Below, in pieces: positions 1 through 11,931 of a stretch of DNA of 64,000 nt; the first letter of the stretch is position 1, and each line of letters starts with the position of its first letter. Both the position numbers and the translations under genes were made by a program. Source of the DNA: Capsicum annuum (lineage: Eukaryota > Streptophyta > Magnoliopsida > Solanales > Solanaceae); contig NC_061111.1 in NCBI RefSeq assembly GCF_002878395.1, positions 24,298,723 to 24,362,722 of the forward strand. Direction: 5' to 3'. The notes beneath the pieces are model-generated. The model worked only from the letters and a program-made list of their open reading frames with translations. It was not told the origin of the DNA and did not search any database.

Positions 1-2478
1 TCTGTTTGGGGTCATGCAATTTTGCATGCTGCAACACTTATTCGTCTTAGACCGATAAATTATCATAAATTTTCTCTATTGCAATTAGTTCTGGGTCAAG
101 ATCCTAATATATCTCATCTGAGAATTTTTGGGTGCGGTGTTTATGTGCCGATAGCACCACCAAATCGTACCAAGATGGGCCCCCAAAGAAGGTTAGAAAT
201 TTATGTTGGGTTTGAATCACCCTCCATTATTCGCTATCTTGAACCATTAATGGGAGATATGTTCACTGCTCGATTTGCAGATTGTCGGTTTGATGAGATG
301 CTTTTTCTAAAATTAGGGGGAGAAGATAGTGACATCAAAAGAGAAATTTTATGGAAAAATTCATCACTATCTTATCTTGATCCACGTGCTTCTATTCGTG
401 AGCAAGAACTACAAAAGATTATTCATCTGCAGAGAATTGCAAATCAAATGTCGAACACATTTACAGATTTGAAAAGGATTACTAAATCACATATTCCTAT
501 AGAGAATGTCTCAATTCGAATTGATGTCCCTATAGGACCATCCACTAGTGTCATAGCTAATGAATCTAAAGCACGCTTGAAGCGTGACAGACCATTAGGT
601 TCTAAGGATCGAAATCCTAAAAAAAGAAAAACAAATGGTCAAGATGGCACTACGAAAGATCCACATACGAAAGTTCAAGATTTGAGCAATGTTGATATCC
701 CTGAAGGAATCAATGAGCCTAAGACTCAAGAAAATGAGGAACTATCCATAAATTCAAGTGATGTTGAAACTAATCTGAATCGATCTAAAATAGTAGTGGA
801 TCATGTCTTTGCATATAATGTTGCAACAAAAATCATGCAAGATAGCGTGGATCTTGAACCTCGATCTGTCACAGAATGTCGACAAAGAAATGACAGGCCA
901 AAATGGCAAGAAATTATTCAATCTGAATTGAATTCGCTCGCCAAACATGAAGTTTTTGGACCCATAGCTCAAACACCTAATGGTGTTAAGCCTGTTGGCT
1001 ATAAATGGGTCTTTGTGTGAAAAAGAAATGAAAAAAATAAAATACAAAGATATAAACCACGCCTTGTTGCACAAAGATTTTCACAACGGTCTGGTGTCGA
1101 TTATGATGAAACATATTCACCAGTTATGGATGCAATAACATTGTGTTATATTATTAGTTTCACTATCCACGAGAAACTTGAAATATATTTGATAAATATG
1201 GTAACAGCCTATCTATATGGATCACTTGATAATGAGATATACATGAAAATTTTTGAAGGATTTACAATATCGAAAGCATATAGTTCAAAGCCTCGGGAAA
1301 TGTATTCCATTAGATTGCAAAGATCATTGTATGGTTTGAAGCAATCTGGACGTATGTGGTATAACTGTCTTAGTGAATATTTATCTAAAGAAGGTTATAT
1401 GAATGATAAAATTTGCCCATGTGTTTTCATAAAGAAAACAAAGTCGGAGTTTGTTATACTTGCTGTCTATGTCGATGACATAAACCTTATTGGAACTCCA
1501 ATAGAGCTTCAAAAGGCAATTGATTACCTAAAGAAAGAGTTTGAGATGAAAGATCTCGGAAAGACAAAGTTATGCCTTGGTTTGCAAATTGAGCATTTGA
1601 CAAACGGTATCTTTGTCCATCAATCTGCCTACACAGAAAAGGTGTTGAAACAGTTATATATGGATGGAGCTCATCCATTAAGTACTTCGATGGTTGTTCG
1701 ATCACTTGATGTGAATAAGGATCCATTTCGACTTCAAGAAAAGAATGAGGAACTCCTTAGTCCCGAAATACCATATCTTAGTGTAATTGGTGCACTAATG
1801 TATCTTGCAAATACTACAAGGCCTGATATTGCCTTTTCAGTAAATTTGCTAGCAAGGTATAGTTTTGCTCCTACTAAGAGACATTGAAATGGGATCAAAC
1901 ACATATTACGGTATCTAAAGAGGACTATCGATATGGGTTTATTTTATTCTAAAGATTGCAATTTCGATCTTGTTGGTTATACTGATGCTGGATACTTATC
2001 CGACCCACATAAAGCTCGGTCTCAAACAAGTTATGTATTTATATGTGGGGGTACTGTCATATCTTGGAGATCAACAAAGCAGTCTATTGTAGCCACTTCA
2101 TCGAATCACGTTGAGATTATAGTTATTCATGAAGCAAGTCGAGAGTGTGTGTGGTTGAGTTCCATAATACATCTCATTCGAGAAAAATGTGGCTTGAAAT
2201 GTGACAAAGTACACATAATTTTATATGAAGATAATACAGCATGCATAGCACAACTGAAAGGTGGATTCATAAAAGGAGATAGAATGAAGCACATTTCGCC
2301 AAAGCTCTTCTATACACATGAGCTCCAAAAGAATGGTGATATTGACGTACAACAGATTCGTTCAAGTGAAAATGTGGCTGATTTATTCACCAAGTCTCTT
2401 CCAACTGCAACTTTCAAGAAGATGGTGCACATGATCGGAATGCAAAGGTTCAAGGATGTTCTTATTAGGGGGAGCTAA
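1..2478 (+). pseudogene. copia pol polyprotein (integrase end, RT, RNase H) with two in-frame stops
   Basis: One reading frame is open from base 1 to the stop at 2476-2478 except for two TGA codons, at 1018-1020 and 1885-1887. The first falls after YKWVFV, where the family has Arg (CGA to TGA fits). The second follows TKRH, where Trp is expected (TGG to TGA fits). Seen in order: integrase C-terminus (HLRIFGCGVYVP, then YVGFESPS), RT entry motif KWVFV, the RT active site YVDD near 1471, SLYGLKQSGRMWY, and RNase H (GYTDAGYLSDPHKARS, then ADLFTKSLP). In an active element this protein copies RNA to DNA and integrates it. With two nonsense codons this copy should be inactive unless stops are read through. 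No frameshift was seen, so it is fairly young or well preserved. Confidence 0.93.
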
Positions 2479-2586
2479 TACGCGCTGTACTCTTTTTTCC
2501 TTATGAGGTTTTGTCCCACTGGGTTTTCCTTGTAAGATTTTTAATGAGGCAGCATATATGCGTATTGTTAGACATTCAAGGGGGAG

Positions 2587-2812
2587 TGTTATGATATATA
2601 TCAATTATAGTGAATGTCTATCAAGATCTATCAAGATCTATTTAATGTCTATTAGGATTTGATGTATTTGTCTTTTACTGTGAAACTAGGGCAAATTCCC
2701 TCTATAAATAGAAGGGCTTCCTCCATTGTAAATCATCCCTCAAGAGAAGAAATAACAATTACTCTCTTTATTCTCTCTACTCTTCTTCTTTATTCTTTCT
2801 TATTTTATAACA
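2587..2812 (+). repeat. 3' LTR of the copia element
   Basis: The segment begins TGTTAT right after a polypurine tract (AAGGGGGAG, about 2578-2586) and ends ATAACA, giving six-base inverted ends of the TG...CA form. At 226 bp it is short but normal for small copia LTRs. It includes a direct duplication of TCAAGATCTA at 2620-2639, a TATA box and a pyrimidine-rich 3' part. Confidence 0.85.
2703..2710 (+). promoter_or_regulatory. TATA box of the copia LTR
   Basis: TATAAATA lies inside the 226-bp LTR, about 116 bp from its start, which is where copia LTR promoters usually sit. In the missing 5' LTR copy the same site would drive element transcription. Confidence 0.6.
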
Positions 2813-4759
2813 TCTTTAAACTTTTTTGAAATTCTTTGTCAACTGAAATATACTCCTTAAACGGAAGCACACTTTTGGAGTAGTATTTTAATTTTTCCAA
2901 CAACGAAAATAATTTTTCTCTAATAATGTTGGTTGAAAAATATTTGCATTTTTTCTGGATACTGCAAGAAAAAAATTAGTAAAAAATACTTAAAACTACA
3001 ATCTAACTTTCTATTGTTACATAAAATTTCAAATCGCAAAAGTAATTATAATTTATTTTTTATAATTTTTCTCTCAAAACTTCATATACATACAATATCT
3101 CAATTCCTACACTTATGTTTCCACAAAAAGTGTCTAAAATCAAGGTACATCAATTAAGGGTTTTCAAATTTTGAATAAAATAATACAGAATTTGTTTCTT
3201 TCATCTATTAGATCCTTTGCCGTTATTCCAAACTTCTAGCATAGAAAAAAGCAAAACTATGTGATTGGATGGATATACACACATTTTTGTTCACCAGAAC
3301 TACAAAGAGATATCCAAAAAGACTGCTACAAAAAAAGAGAAATTTAAGTGGATTTGAAAATTGGAATCTTGGTTGGAATCTCCCCAAAAAAGTTGCAAAG
3401 AATTTCAACCTCTCCGCCACAAAATCCTAATTCCTAAACTTCAGACCAAAATTCTTCGTCGGCTTTTTTTTTTCAATCCGTATTCTTCCTTCTAAATTCA
3501 TCACCCCTGAAGCCGTCGATATCATGTTCGTCATAACATCTAAAGTTCAGACCTTTAATTTTGAAGTCCAAAATTCATCTTTTCTCTTCTTTTTTTTTAC
3601 GCTATTTTATTTCAATTATACCATATTGAGAGAGCATTATGTGCAGCAAGATATATATACATCCTATAGCTAGAATTGCTAATGACGAGCAATTTTTCAT
3701 CCTTTGGTCTGCATTGGTTCCTTATGTTATCTATCCGTCCATCTGCATAAAAAGACGAAAATACAGAAGCAACATCCTTTGAACGGGATATGTTGTTATT
3801 TCAGTCCATATACATAACATTGTTATGTATATGAATGGATAATATAGTGAAGCCAATTTATTTTTTCTGATACATAGCGAGTTATGTATATATATGACAA
3901 TATCAGTTGTATTATGTTTTATTCCAACTCATAGACATAACTGTGCTATGTACAGGATTAGTGTGGATGATATTATGTAAAATTTGATACATATCATACC
4001 TATGTATATGGATACATTTTCTTACATATATATAATGATATGCCATTTCTGATACATAACTGTATTATGAATAAGAACTAAATAGCTCAAGTTAATGCAA
4101 ATCAGAAACATATAATAGGTATGTATAGTATGTATATCTGACTTATTTATGAAATTTTCTTCATCATTTTGCACTTTTTATGACTAAATTTGATTTTAGA
4201 ATTAACTAATATTGATATGCAATGTTTGTGATTACAGGGCATGAAATATCGAATAAAGAGAATTCCAATGTTCATTTTATTGATAAATTGTGACGAAAAA
4301 CAAAGCTTCAAATTTTTTTTAAAAGAAGATATTCGAAAAACAAAACTTTAATAATCTAAAGGGAGATATTTTGATTGTACTAATTGATTTTGTTGTTTTA
4401 AATTTGAAATTGAAAAGTTGTTACTTAATTTAAGGAATTAATTAATCAAACTTTAATAAATAAGACGTTAATTGGGGGATATAATAAATGACGATGAATT
4501 TTTTTTTTTATAAATATAGATAAAATTGTTAGTTTAGATACATTAGTTTCTAATATAAATCATCTTGACTTATGTATATGAATATCTAAAATTCGGGGGA
4601 GAGAAATTTAAATGAGAGGGAGAGGGAGAGTAATTAAGGAGAAAACTAGTGGGATTTATGTTATTTACCCCAAAAAATTATAATTTTAAAATTTTCAACT
4701 AGTTTCAATTGGATTTGAAAATAAGGATTTTCAAATCCAAGTCCAAGCTCAAAATGTTC
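2813..4759. other. gene-free AT-rich spacer
   Basis: No coding signal is supported. ORFs of 65-74 codons here are low-complexity and have no recognisable motif. The one structured part is a run of short imperfect palindromes at about 3804-4135, listed separately. Confidence 0.7.
3804..4135. repeat. run of about six ATACATAA/TTATGTAT imperfect palindromes
   Basis: Short inverted repeats built from ATACATA and TATGTAT recur about every 50-70 bp (near 3810, 3869, 3940, 3990, 4050 and 4105), each with a loop of roughly 4-10 bases. Stem sequences vary from copy to copy. Their origin is unknown; they may be a decayed tandem repeat. Confidence 0.5.
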
Positions 4760-4762
4760 TAA

Positions 4763-5253
4763 GGGAGCGTTTGGTAGAGTGTATAAGAATAATGCAAACT
4801 ATAGTGTATTAATAATGCTTGTATTAGTAATGCTTGTGTTAGTTATGCTTGTATTAGTTATGCTTGAATTTTTCTTATGCAGTGTTTGATTCGATATATT
4901 AAAAAAAACATGAATTACATAATTTCTATTTTTTTTTTTTACATATTACTCTCAATATATATATTGGAAAAGGATGCGAAATTTTTTTTGAGGGGTAATA
5001 GGGTTTTTAAGCATGTTAATGTATGCATTAGATCCATTATTGCATTACTAATGCCATGGATTTTGAAGTATTAGTAATACACACCTCAATACACAATAGA
5101 GTGTACAATTAATGCTCAATACACAATAGAGTGTATAACTAATGCTTGAATTAGTTATACATAGGGTAAAAAGGTATACCAAACAAGATACTACTAATAC
5201 ACATTAAACTAATGGATGCATTAATATTTCAATACACTCTACCAAACGACCCC
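4763..5253. mobile_element. Tourist-like (PIF/Harbinger-type) MITE, 491 bp
   Basis: The left end GGGAGCGTTTGGTAGAGTGT is matched by the reverse complement of the right end, which begins GGGGTCGTTTGGTAGAGTGT, so the terminal inverted repeat is over 20 bp with two mismatches. It is flanked by TAA on both sides (4760-4762 and 5254-5256), the 3-bp duplication expected of PIF/Harbinger elements. The inside is made of AT-rich variants of TAATGCTTGTATTAGT. No transposase is present, so it is non-autonomous. Confidence 0.85.
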
Positions 5254-5459
5254 TAATAGATTATTTTAGACCTAATCTTTGATAAGGAAAACTATAAATG
5301 CATAAGTTTGGCTTTGATTTTGTCGGGGATAGCGTACTTTAATCTCTACTTTTATGCTCAAGTTCCTTTGATTTCTATCAGTTCGGATGGCATGAGCTTC
5401 ATTTACTAATTTAACAATTTGAGCCTTTTGAGATATCCCCTTACTGTATTGGATATACC

Positions 5460-5672
5460 CAGGGGCGGAGCCAGCCTTCTGTTCCGGGGTTCGGCCGAAC
5501 CCCTCGACGGAAAAATATATTATTTACATATTATTAAAATTATTTTTTATGAGGTCTTAGTAAGGGATGAATCCCTTCCACTAAATTTTCTTTGAATATG
5601 GAAGCCCTTAGTTGAAATCCTAAGTTTTCTTTGAATATGGGCCCCTTCGTTGAAATCCTGGCTCCGCCTCTG
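5460..5672. mobile_element. hAT-like MITE, 213 bp
   Basis: The ends CAGGGGCGGAGCCAG and CTGGCTCCGCCTCTG are inverted repeats with one mismatch. They are flanked by GATATACC (5452-5459) and GATACGCC (5673-5680), an 8-bp target duplication with two differences, as expected for hAT transposition. The interior has two copies of a TTTCTTTGAATATGG-containing block. No coding capacity. Confidence 0.88.
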
Positions 5673-5680
5673 GATACGCC

Positions 5681-6420
5681 AATGCTTATGATCAGTCATG
5701 TAATAGGTGGTAGAGTCTGCATTTGAATTCACTGCAACAATTTTATTCAGGTAAATGAGCACTCTGCGAATAAGTGATTTCTGCTTTCATTAGTTGCTTG
5801 ACAGAAGACGCGTTTGGGATCTACATTTAAACCAAATTTAAGCAATCTATCCATATTAAGTAATCTTTCATGCATTTATAACCACATAGTAGATCTTGCC
5901 TTGGGCGAAGCAGCATTGTAAAACAATAGGCACTTCCACTCAATCCTCTGCCGATTACTTCTAAGCAATAAAAAAAACATTTGTCAGGTAAATCTTTTTC
6001 AAGTTTTAGGTATGAACTGAATTTGTTATATAGTATCCTCGGCTTCAATAATTTTTCAAACAATTTAGCAAGCCTGTCCTTGTTCCCTCATGTTCATCAA
6101 GCCCTGTATTTTAATATAATAAGTGTGAATCCATCTAATCCACAATGTATCTCCTTTGTGAGCCAAATCCCAAATGTTCTTTACCATAGTTGTCTTATTT
6201 TATAAATAGGTATTTGATATATTCAGCCCACCAGCTGATTTCGAAGTGCAAATCTTATCCTGGACCATCAATGCCTTGGAGATGGTGTTGACTCTAAATC
6301 ATAGATAGTTAGACATCAAACTCTGGCGTGTCAAGATGCAAAATGGACACTTCTCGTTGTATAGTGGAAGTACTGATACTGATGGAAATCATACTTTTGT
6401 GGTTATATTAATATTAATAC
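5681..6420. other. gene-free spacer
   Basis: No supported gene, RNA or element boundary. The ORFs here (71-78 codons on either strand) overlap each other and carry no recognisable domain. Confidence 0.6.
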
Positions 6421-7478
6421 GGAAAAGGTATAATTATACCTTTCGTCATATTTTAAGTATAAATATACCTTATCGTTAATGAAAAGGTACAAATATATCC
6501 CAAACTTTAATAAATGGTACAAATATATCTTCCATCATACTTTGGGTACAAATATACTTTTATCGTTAATGAAAAAGTACAAATATACCTTTCTCATTAA
6601 CGATGGGACACGTGTCAGCATCGTATTGATTGGTCCCTTTTAATTTATTTATCTGTGAATAATTTAATCCATCCTAAATTATAACTCATACCTGGTCCAA
6701 ATAACTCGACCCGACCTGTGATACAATGAGGACCTTGATTTGGCCGAAAAATGTCCAAACTTTGTTCTTAAAATGTTGTCTTCTTGTTCACTCTTTGAAG
6801 TTGGTGAACAATGGTGTACAATGAATTTAAAGTGGGTAGTAACAACCATGAATCAAAAACAATTTATGATTCATCGACATTCATGAATCAGAAAAAAAAA
6901 AAAACAAGCGTTCATGATGAACATTAAACAACATCAAAATATTAATCTAACATCAGAACATTAAACAAAATTACAATATTAAACAAATCTTTACTCTATT
7001 CTAGATGGCAGATTGATCGAAATATGAATCAAACTGACACATTTGTTAGGATTTTTTGGGTTAGTGAGAGAGTGTGAGTGTGAGAGAGTGGAAGAAAGAA
7101 ACACTCGTGAATAGAGACGCATGATATATCTCTTGAAGCTTCTCTATTACATGGGTCAGATTGGGTTATTTGGATCAGGTATGAATTATAATTTAGGATA
7201 GATTACATTATTCACAGATAAAATAAATTAAAAAGGGCCAACTAATATGATGGTGACACGTGTTCCGTCGTTAATGAGAAGGTTTATACTTTTTCATTAA
7301 CGGCAACGGTATATTTGCATCCAAAGTATGACAGGGGGTATATTTGTACCATTTATTAAGTTTCATTGGGATATTTATACCTTTTCATTAACAACAAGGA
7401 TATATTTGTACCCAAAGTATGATGGAGGATATATTTGTACCATTTATTAAAGTTTGAAGGTATATTTGTATCTTTTCT
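6421..7478. mobile_element. foldback element with about 300-bp inverted arms
   Basis: The left arm (6421-6718) pairs with the right arm (7154-7478): GGAAAAGGTATAATTATACC at the left end matches the complement of the right end, and TCCAAATAACTCGACC near 6695 matches the inner right arm. Each arm contains repeated blocks of GGTACAAATATA and CGTTAATGAAAAGGTAC, so the arms themselves have sub-repeats. The unpaired centre (6719-7153) has no ORF. The flanks are rich in ATATTAATA, so a clean target duplication could not be fixed. It resembles foldback/Mutator-type elements; the class is an inference. Confidence 0.8.
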
Positions 7479-7527
7479 GATATTAATATTATAATATTCT
7501 TTCATGTTTTTGAGTGTTTATTTTAAG

Positions 7528-9440
7528 AAAAAATTACAAAAAGTAGCATACTTAAGATTATAATTACAATAAATAACGATACTTTTGTAAAATTACATTT
7601 TATAGCAAGAGTAATATTATTTTACTCATCAACTAAGCAAATGCATGTTTTACTCTCACTACTTTGCATTTTCCTATTTTTATTCCACTATTTCACCTTC
7701 CTCAAATATAGCCGTATCTTTCACCTTTTGTTCATCTTTTTTTTTTATCATTTTTTATTTTATTTTATTTTATTTTTATTTTTTTATTTCCACTTTATTT
7801 TTTCTCTTCTATTTCTTTTTTTTTCTTTTTCATTTTTTTTTGTTTTCTTTTTTCTTCCTTTTTTTATATTTGAAGATAATTATCTTCAAGATTTCAATAT
7901 AAAACATCATTATTGTCTTTCACTCTCTTATATCTCTACCTTTTTTTTCTTATTAGTTTTTTTTCATCCTATTTTTTCATCATTTTATTTTCTTATTTTA
8001 ATTTCTTTTTCATTTTTTTCTTTCTACTTTATTTTCTCTCTTCTATTTCTCTTTTTCGTTTTTTTTCCTTTCTCATATCTTTTTTTCCTTTTCTAGTTTC
8101 GTTTTGTTCTTCTTTTTTCTCTTTTTTCCTTTTTATACTTCTATTTCTCTTTCTTCCTTTTTTTTTTCTTTTTCACTTCTCTTTTTCCCATTTTTTCTTT
8201 TTATATTTTTTTTTTCATTTTTTGTTCTTACCTCCAACTTTTATTTTGAAAAGATAAATATGTATATCACATACACATATTCAAAAAAACATACAAAATA
8301 CATAGCCATGCAGATGTGGATATGTATTTCAGTACAAAACATACATATGTATTTACGAAATACATATCATACTCATATTAAACAGTAACAAACATAACTA
8401 TACTATATATCTTCATATGTATTTTCGAAATACAAAGATGACTCATATAAAATAAGAATATACATATGGATCAGGTATGTATTCTGTAAATACATATGCA
8501 GAGCTATATGTATTTTATACGGTGTAGAATTTATCTTTGAACTATACATATTATGTCATTTTAGAAGGTAATATATGTACTTATTTATTTATTTATTTAT
8601 TTTCTTTTACTGTTTAAGATATGTACCATGTATTTTTTTATTACCTATATATATATGTATATAATTGTCATTTTTTTATAGAGATTTTGTGTCCTATATG
8701 TTTATATATACATGTGAGTCAGATATTTATTTCTGTAAATACATATGCAAATATACATGTATGTTTTTTTACCGTAAATACATATGCAAATCTGTATGTC
8801 TCTTTATTTTGTATATTTTTTGAATATATATATATATATATATATATGATATAGATATTTGTCTTTTAAAAATGAAAGATAGAGATAGAAGAGTAAAAAA
8901 AATAAAAAAATAAAAAAAAAACAAAAACAAAAAATAAAAACTAGAAAAAAAAGAAGAGAAAAAGGAAAAAAAGAAGAAAGAGAAATAGAAACTAGAAACA
9001 GAAGTGTAAAAATAAAAGCAAAAAAAATTAAAAGAAGAAGAAGAAGAAAACGAAAAAAGAAAAATAAATAAATTAAAAAACGAAGAGAAGTAGAAGAGAG
9101 AAAATAAAGTGAAAAGAAAAAAATGAAAAAGAAAAAGAAAAAGAAAGATTAAAAAAATGAAAAAAACTAACAAGAAAAAATAGTTAGAGATACAAGAGAA
9201 TGATATTTTAAAATTTTGAAGATCATGAAAATAATAATCTTCATATTTGAGTTTGATTTGGAAAAGGAATCTACTAATATAAATAAGAGTAATTTATGGA
9301 AATTTAATTAGATGGAATAATTATTCCTTATTTAACTCAACTAATTTGAGTAAAACAAAGACAGTAAATCTTGATGTATATATATTTGTATAGCAACAGT
9401 TTACTTAAATATAAAATATAATTTGCTATTTTTTGTAATT
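7528..9440. mobile_element. large foldback element with polypyrimidine and polypurine arms
   Basis: The left arm is an almost pure T/C tract (about 7725-8230) and the right arm an almost pure A/G tract (about 8870-9180). The pairing is specific, not just compositional: CTCTTATATCTCTA near 7924 pairs with the complement near 9196, and TTTATTTTCTCTCTTCTA near 8027 with the complement near 9100. The outer edges also pair loosely (AATTACAAAAAGTAGCA at 7532 with TGCTATTTTTTGTAATT at 9424). The core holds repeated ATACATATG words and short (TTTA)n and (TA)n tracts. All Phe-rich ORFs here are by-products of the pyrimidine tract. Confidence 0.75.
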
Positions 9441-11837
9441 ATGAAACTGTTGCTATAAAAGTTACAATCAAGATTTTATAGTTGTTATTTCTGAAATTTT
9501 CCCTTATTTTAATCAGGTCATACCTTTGAAGAAGCCTTGGAGATTTTCCATCAATGAAGGCAAAAAAGGTTTGTTTTAGAGGTGGACTTCTCATGTAAGT
9601 TTTTCTAATATTATGAGACTTTTGGATGCAAATAGTTAGTACAACCATTATATTTGATGTCATTAAATTAGTACAATTATTATATTTCATATCATTATTT
9701 AGTTACGTTCTAATTTTTTTATCTTGATATTTGATACTCGTATTGAGACCTCGACTAATTTAAATTGTGCATTGTAAGAGCCTATTTTTAAAGTGGCTCC
9801 CCCAACAGGAGCAGTCCCACCAGTCCCTCCATGTACCACAACTCATGTTGGTATATATTACAACTTATGTTGGTATATGCATTCTAATTGCTAAGAGAAA
9901 TCTATCAAGAAGTTTGACTTGTATGTTTATCAGTTCGTGAAATATCTTATCCAACATGTTAAGTTACCGACGTACTTCATACTGCACGTTATAATATTTG
10001 GTTATTCAATTAAATTTTTTTAAAGGTGGAATATTGAAATTTGGTGAGAAGAAATATTTTAACGTATCTATTTTGTTATCGAGGATTACTAAGTCAATGT
10101 CCTTTATCAAGGCCAACAAAAAGGGAAATTTTGGATTGTATTTTGATAGAAACTTTAGGTATGTTTGAGCATGAAAATTGTGAGTATTTGAGAATAAGTA
10201 GTTTTCAAAGTGAAAATGATATTTGAAAATTAGAGTTTTATTGAATTATAATATAAATTGAAATTATTTTAAATTTTATGAGTAATTTGGAGTGAGAAAA
10301 AGTAAAAATCTTTTTTTTTTGAAGTTCAACTCGAGAAAAAAGAAAGTAAAAGCAATCTCATGGTCAAATACATTCTTTAAGTTACTAATCCACTATATGA
10401 ATTTTGTGATGTGTACGTTGAATTTATTTTCCATCAATTTTTTTTTTTTTTTTGTATTTTCTTCATTTTTATTTGCTTCACAACCTCACTTTTATTCATT
10501 TAGGGGTGCAAATATATGTTTTTTATATGTAATTTTTCCGACTCCTATATGTGACATACTTTTTGTCTTTGTATAAATATTTATCTCAAATTATCATAGT
10601 GGCAATAAGAAAATTGATTTATTTCATTCATTATATTCTTTATCGATTAATGATAAGTTATAACAACTTCAGTCGCCATCATAAGCCTCTTAATTAATAA
10701 TAAGTTACTCTTAGTTTTCTTTTAATTTCCACTTCATTGCTTGTGAATTTAATTAGTGTATAATGCATATGATATTCATTTTGAATTAAAATGTAATTTT
10801 AATCTTTTTATATATACTTCAAATAAGACAATAAACAACAACGGTTGGGATTTGGACATTCCAATTGATTACCACCCTACTTTCTTTTAGATCTTTCATA
10901 TAAGCTACTTTTCTTTTCCTCTTTTAAAATGTTTTTATTACCTTTTTTTCTTATCTTGGAAATATTTTTAATTTTCTTTCTTTTTTGACAATTTTGGTGT
11001 GCTAATTTATATTTAGGTTGGTTCACAATAAAAAAAAAAACGAAGAAATAAAAGGTAAGAAGAAGGAGAAGGAGAAGGAGAAAGAGAAGGAGAAGAAGAA
11101 GAAGTAACAAAATTAAGCAAATGAATAAATATAAGAAAATCGAGAGTGTCATAGATAAAATGAAAACGAAAAGGAGATATCAATAAAAGAATTTAGAAGG
11201 GAACAATTGCTCCATTTTTGTATACTGTGCACGTTTTTTATTTTTTAAATTAAATGATATTTTATGATAAAGTATGATCTAGGATTTTAGGTAAATGACA
11301 ATATATTATCATCAAGTACATTTTCTTAACTGAAATTAAACAATATTATTTTTAGTATATAATCACCTAATTTTCTTTCTAAAAGATTAAGAGAGGCGTC
11401 ATTATGCATGAATTCATACATTTAAACTCATCGATAAGGTATACTAAGGTAAAGTACTATTTATAAAAGAAATTTAATAATATATTTTTTTATTAAATTG
11501 ATATCACATATGGATATAAATGGATCCTACTTACAATGTATTTGATAATTCTCAAGGCATTGTGCTTGTGATGTACCAAAAATAAATATCTTAATATACA
11601 ATCTTTTAAAATACTTTTTTTTTTCATTTGATAGTCACTATTTATATTAGAGCACAATTACTTTAGATTTGAGCCATGTAATCAGAAAAGTGTTACTCTA
11701 TTAAAAACATTTTAATTCTCAAGATTCAAAATCGAAACATCTGGTTAAAGGAGGAGCATCCCATCAGAATTCAACGGTACAATATTATTATCAACTGTGG
11801 GAAGCACGGATAAGTTTTCTAGTAACTAAGTAAAGGG
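9441..11837. other. gene-free AT-rich spacer
   Basis: No coding region is supported. The segment contains homopolymer runs and a purine-rich microsatellite (listed separately). ORFs of 61-94 codons show no domain and biased composition. Confidence 0.65.
11057..11104. repeat. GAA/GGA microsatellite
   Basis: An interrupted run of GAAGGA, GAGAAG and GAA units, purine on the plus strand. On the minus strand it yields a Leu-rich ORF that is not a gene. Confidence 0.85.
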
Positions 11838-11931
11838 TTAATTAAAGTTATGTCTTTGTGATTTACAAGATATCATGGATTCGAGATGTAGAAGTAGTCA
11901 CCAATATTTGTATTAGGATAGGTTGTCTATA
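11838..11931 (+). mobile_element. tRNA-derived SINE, 5' part (split by gypsy element 1)
   Basis: The segment has the layout of an Au/SolS-type SINE: a decayed tRNA-like head with a box B-like GGATTCGAGAT near 11878, then TGTAGAAGTAGTCACC and ATTAGGATAGGTTGTCTATA. The sequence stops at the gypsy insertion and resumes at 21339 after the duplicated CTATA. The 5' limit is approximate because the head is mutated. Confidence 0.65.

Larger units (their letters stand above)
1..2812 (+). mobile_element. Ty1/copia LTR retrotransposon, 5'-truncated by the window edge
   Basis: The order integrase C-terminus, reverse transcriptase, RNase H, polypurine tract and 3' LTR on the plus strand is the Ty1/copia order. 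The element starts before base 1, so its 5' LTR, gag, protease and most of the integrase are unseen. The 3' LTR is bounded by TGTTAT and ATAACA. The 5' target duplication cannot be checked. The wording of the RNase H end (ADLFTKSLP, then GMQRF) suggests an Ivana/Oryco-type lineage, but that assignment is only an inference. Confidence 0.95.

Noticed and set aside
7641..8388. Overlapping Phe-rich ORFs of up to 151 codons
   Set aside because: They run in several frames through a T/C-only tract that is one arm of a foldback element; composition alone keeps them open.
8769..9173. 134-codon Phe/Leu-rich ORF on the minus strand
   Set aside because: It is the mirror image of the polypyrimidine arm; same artefact.
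11838..11931. A functional tRNA gene
   Set aside because: Box B is recognisable but box A and the acceptor pairing are not, and the sequence continues as a SINE body.
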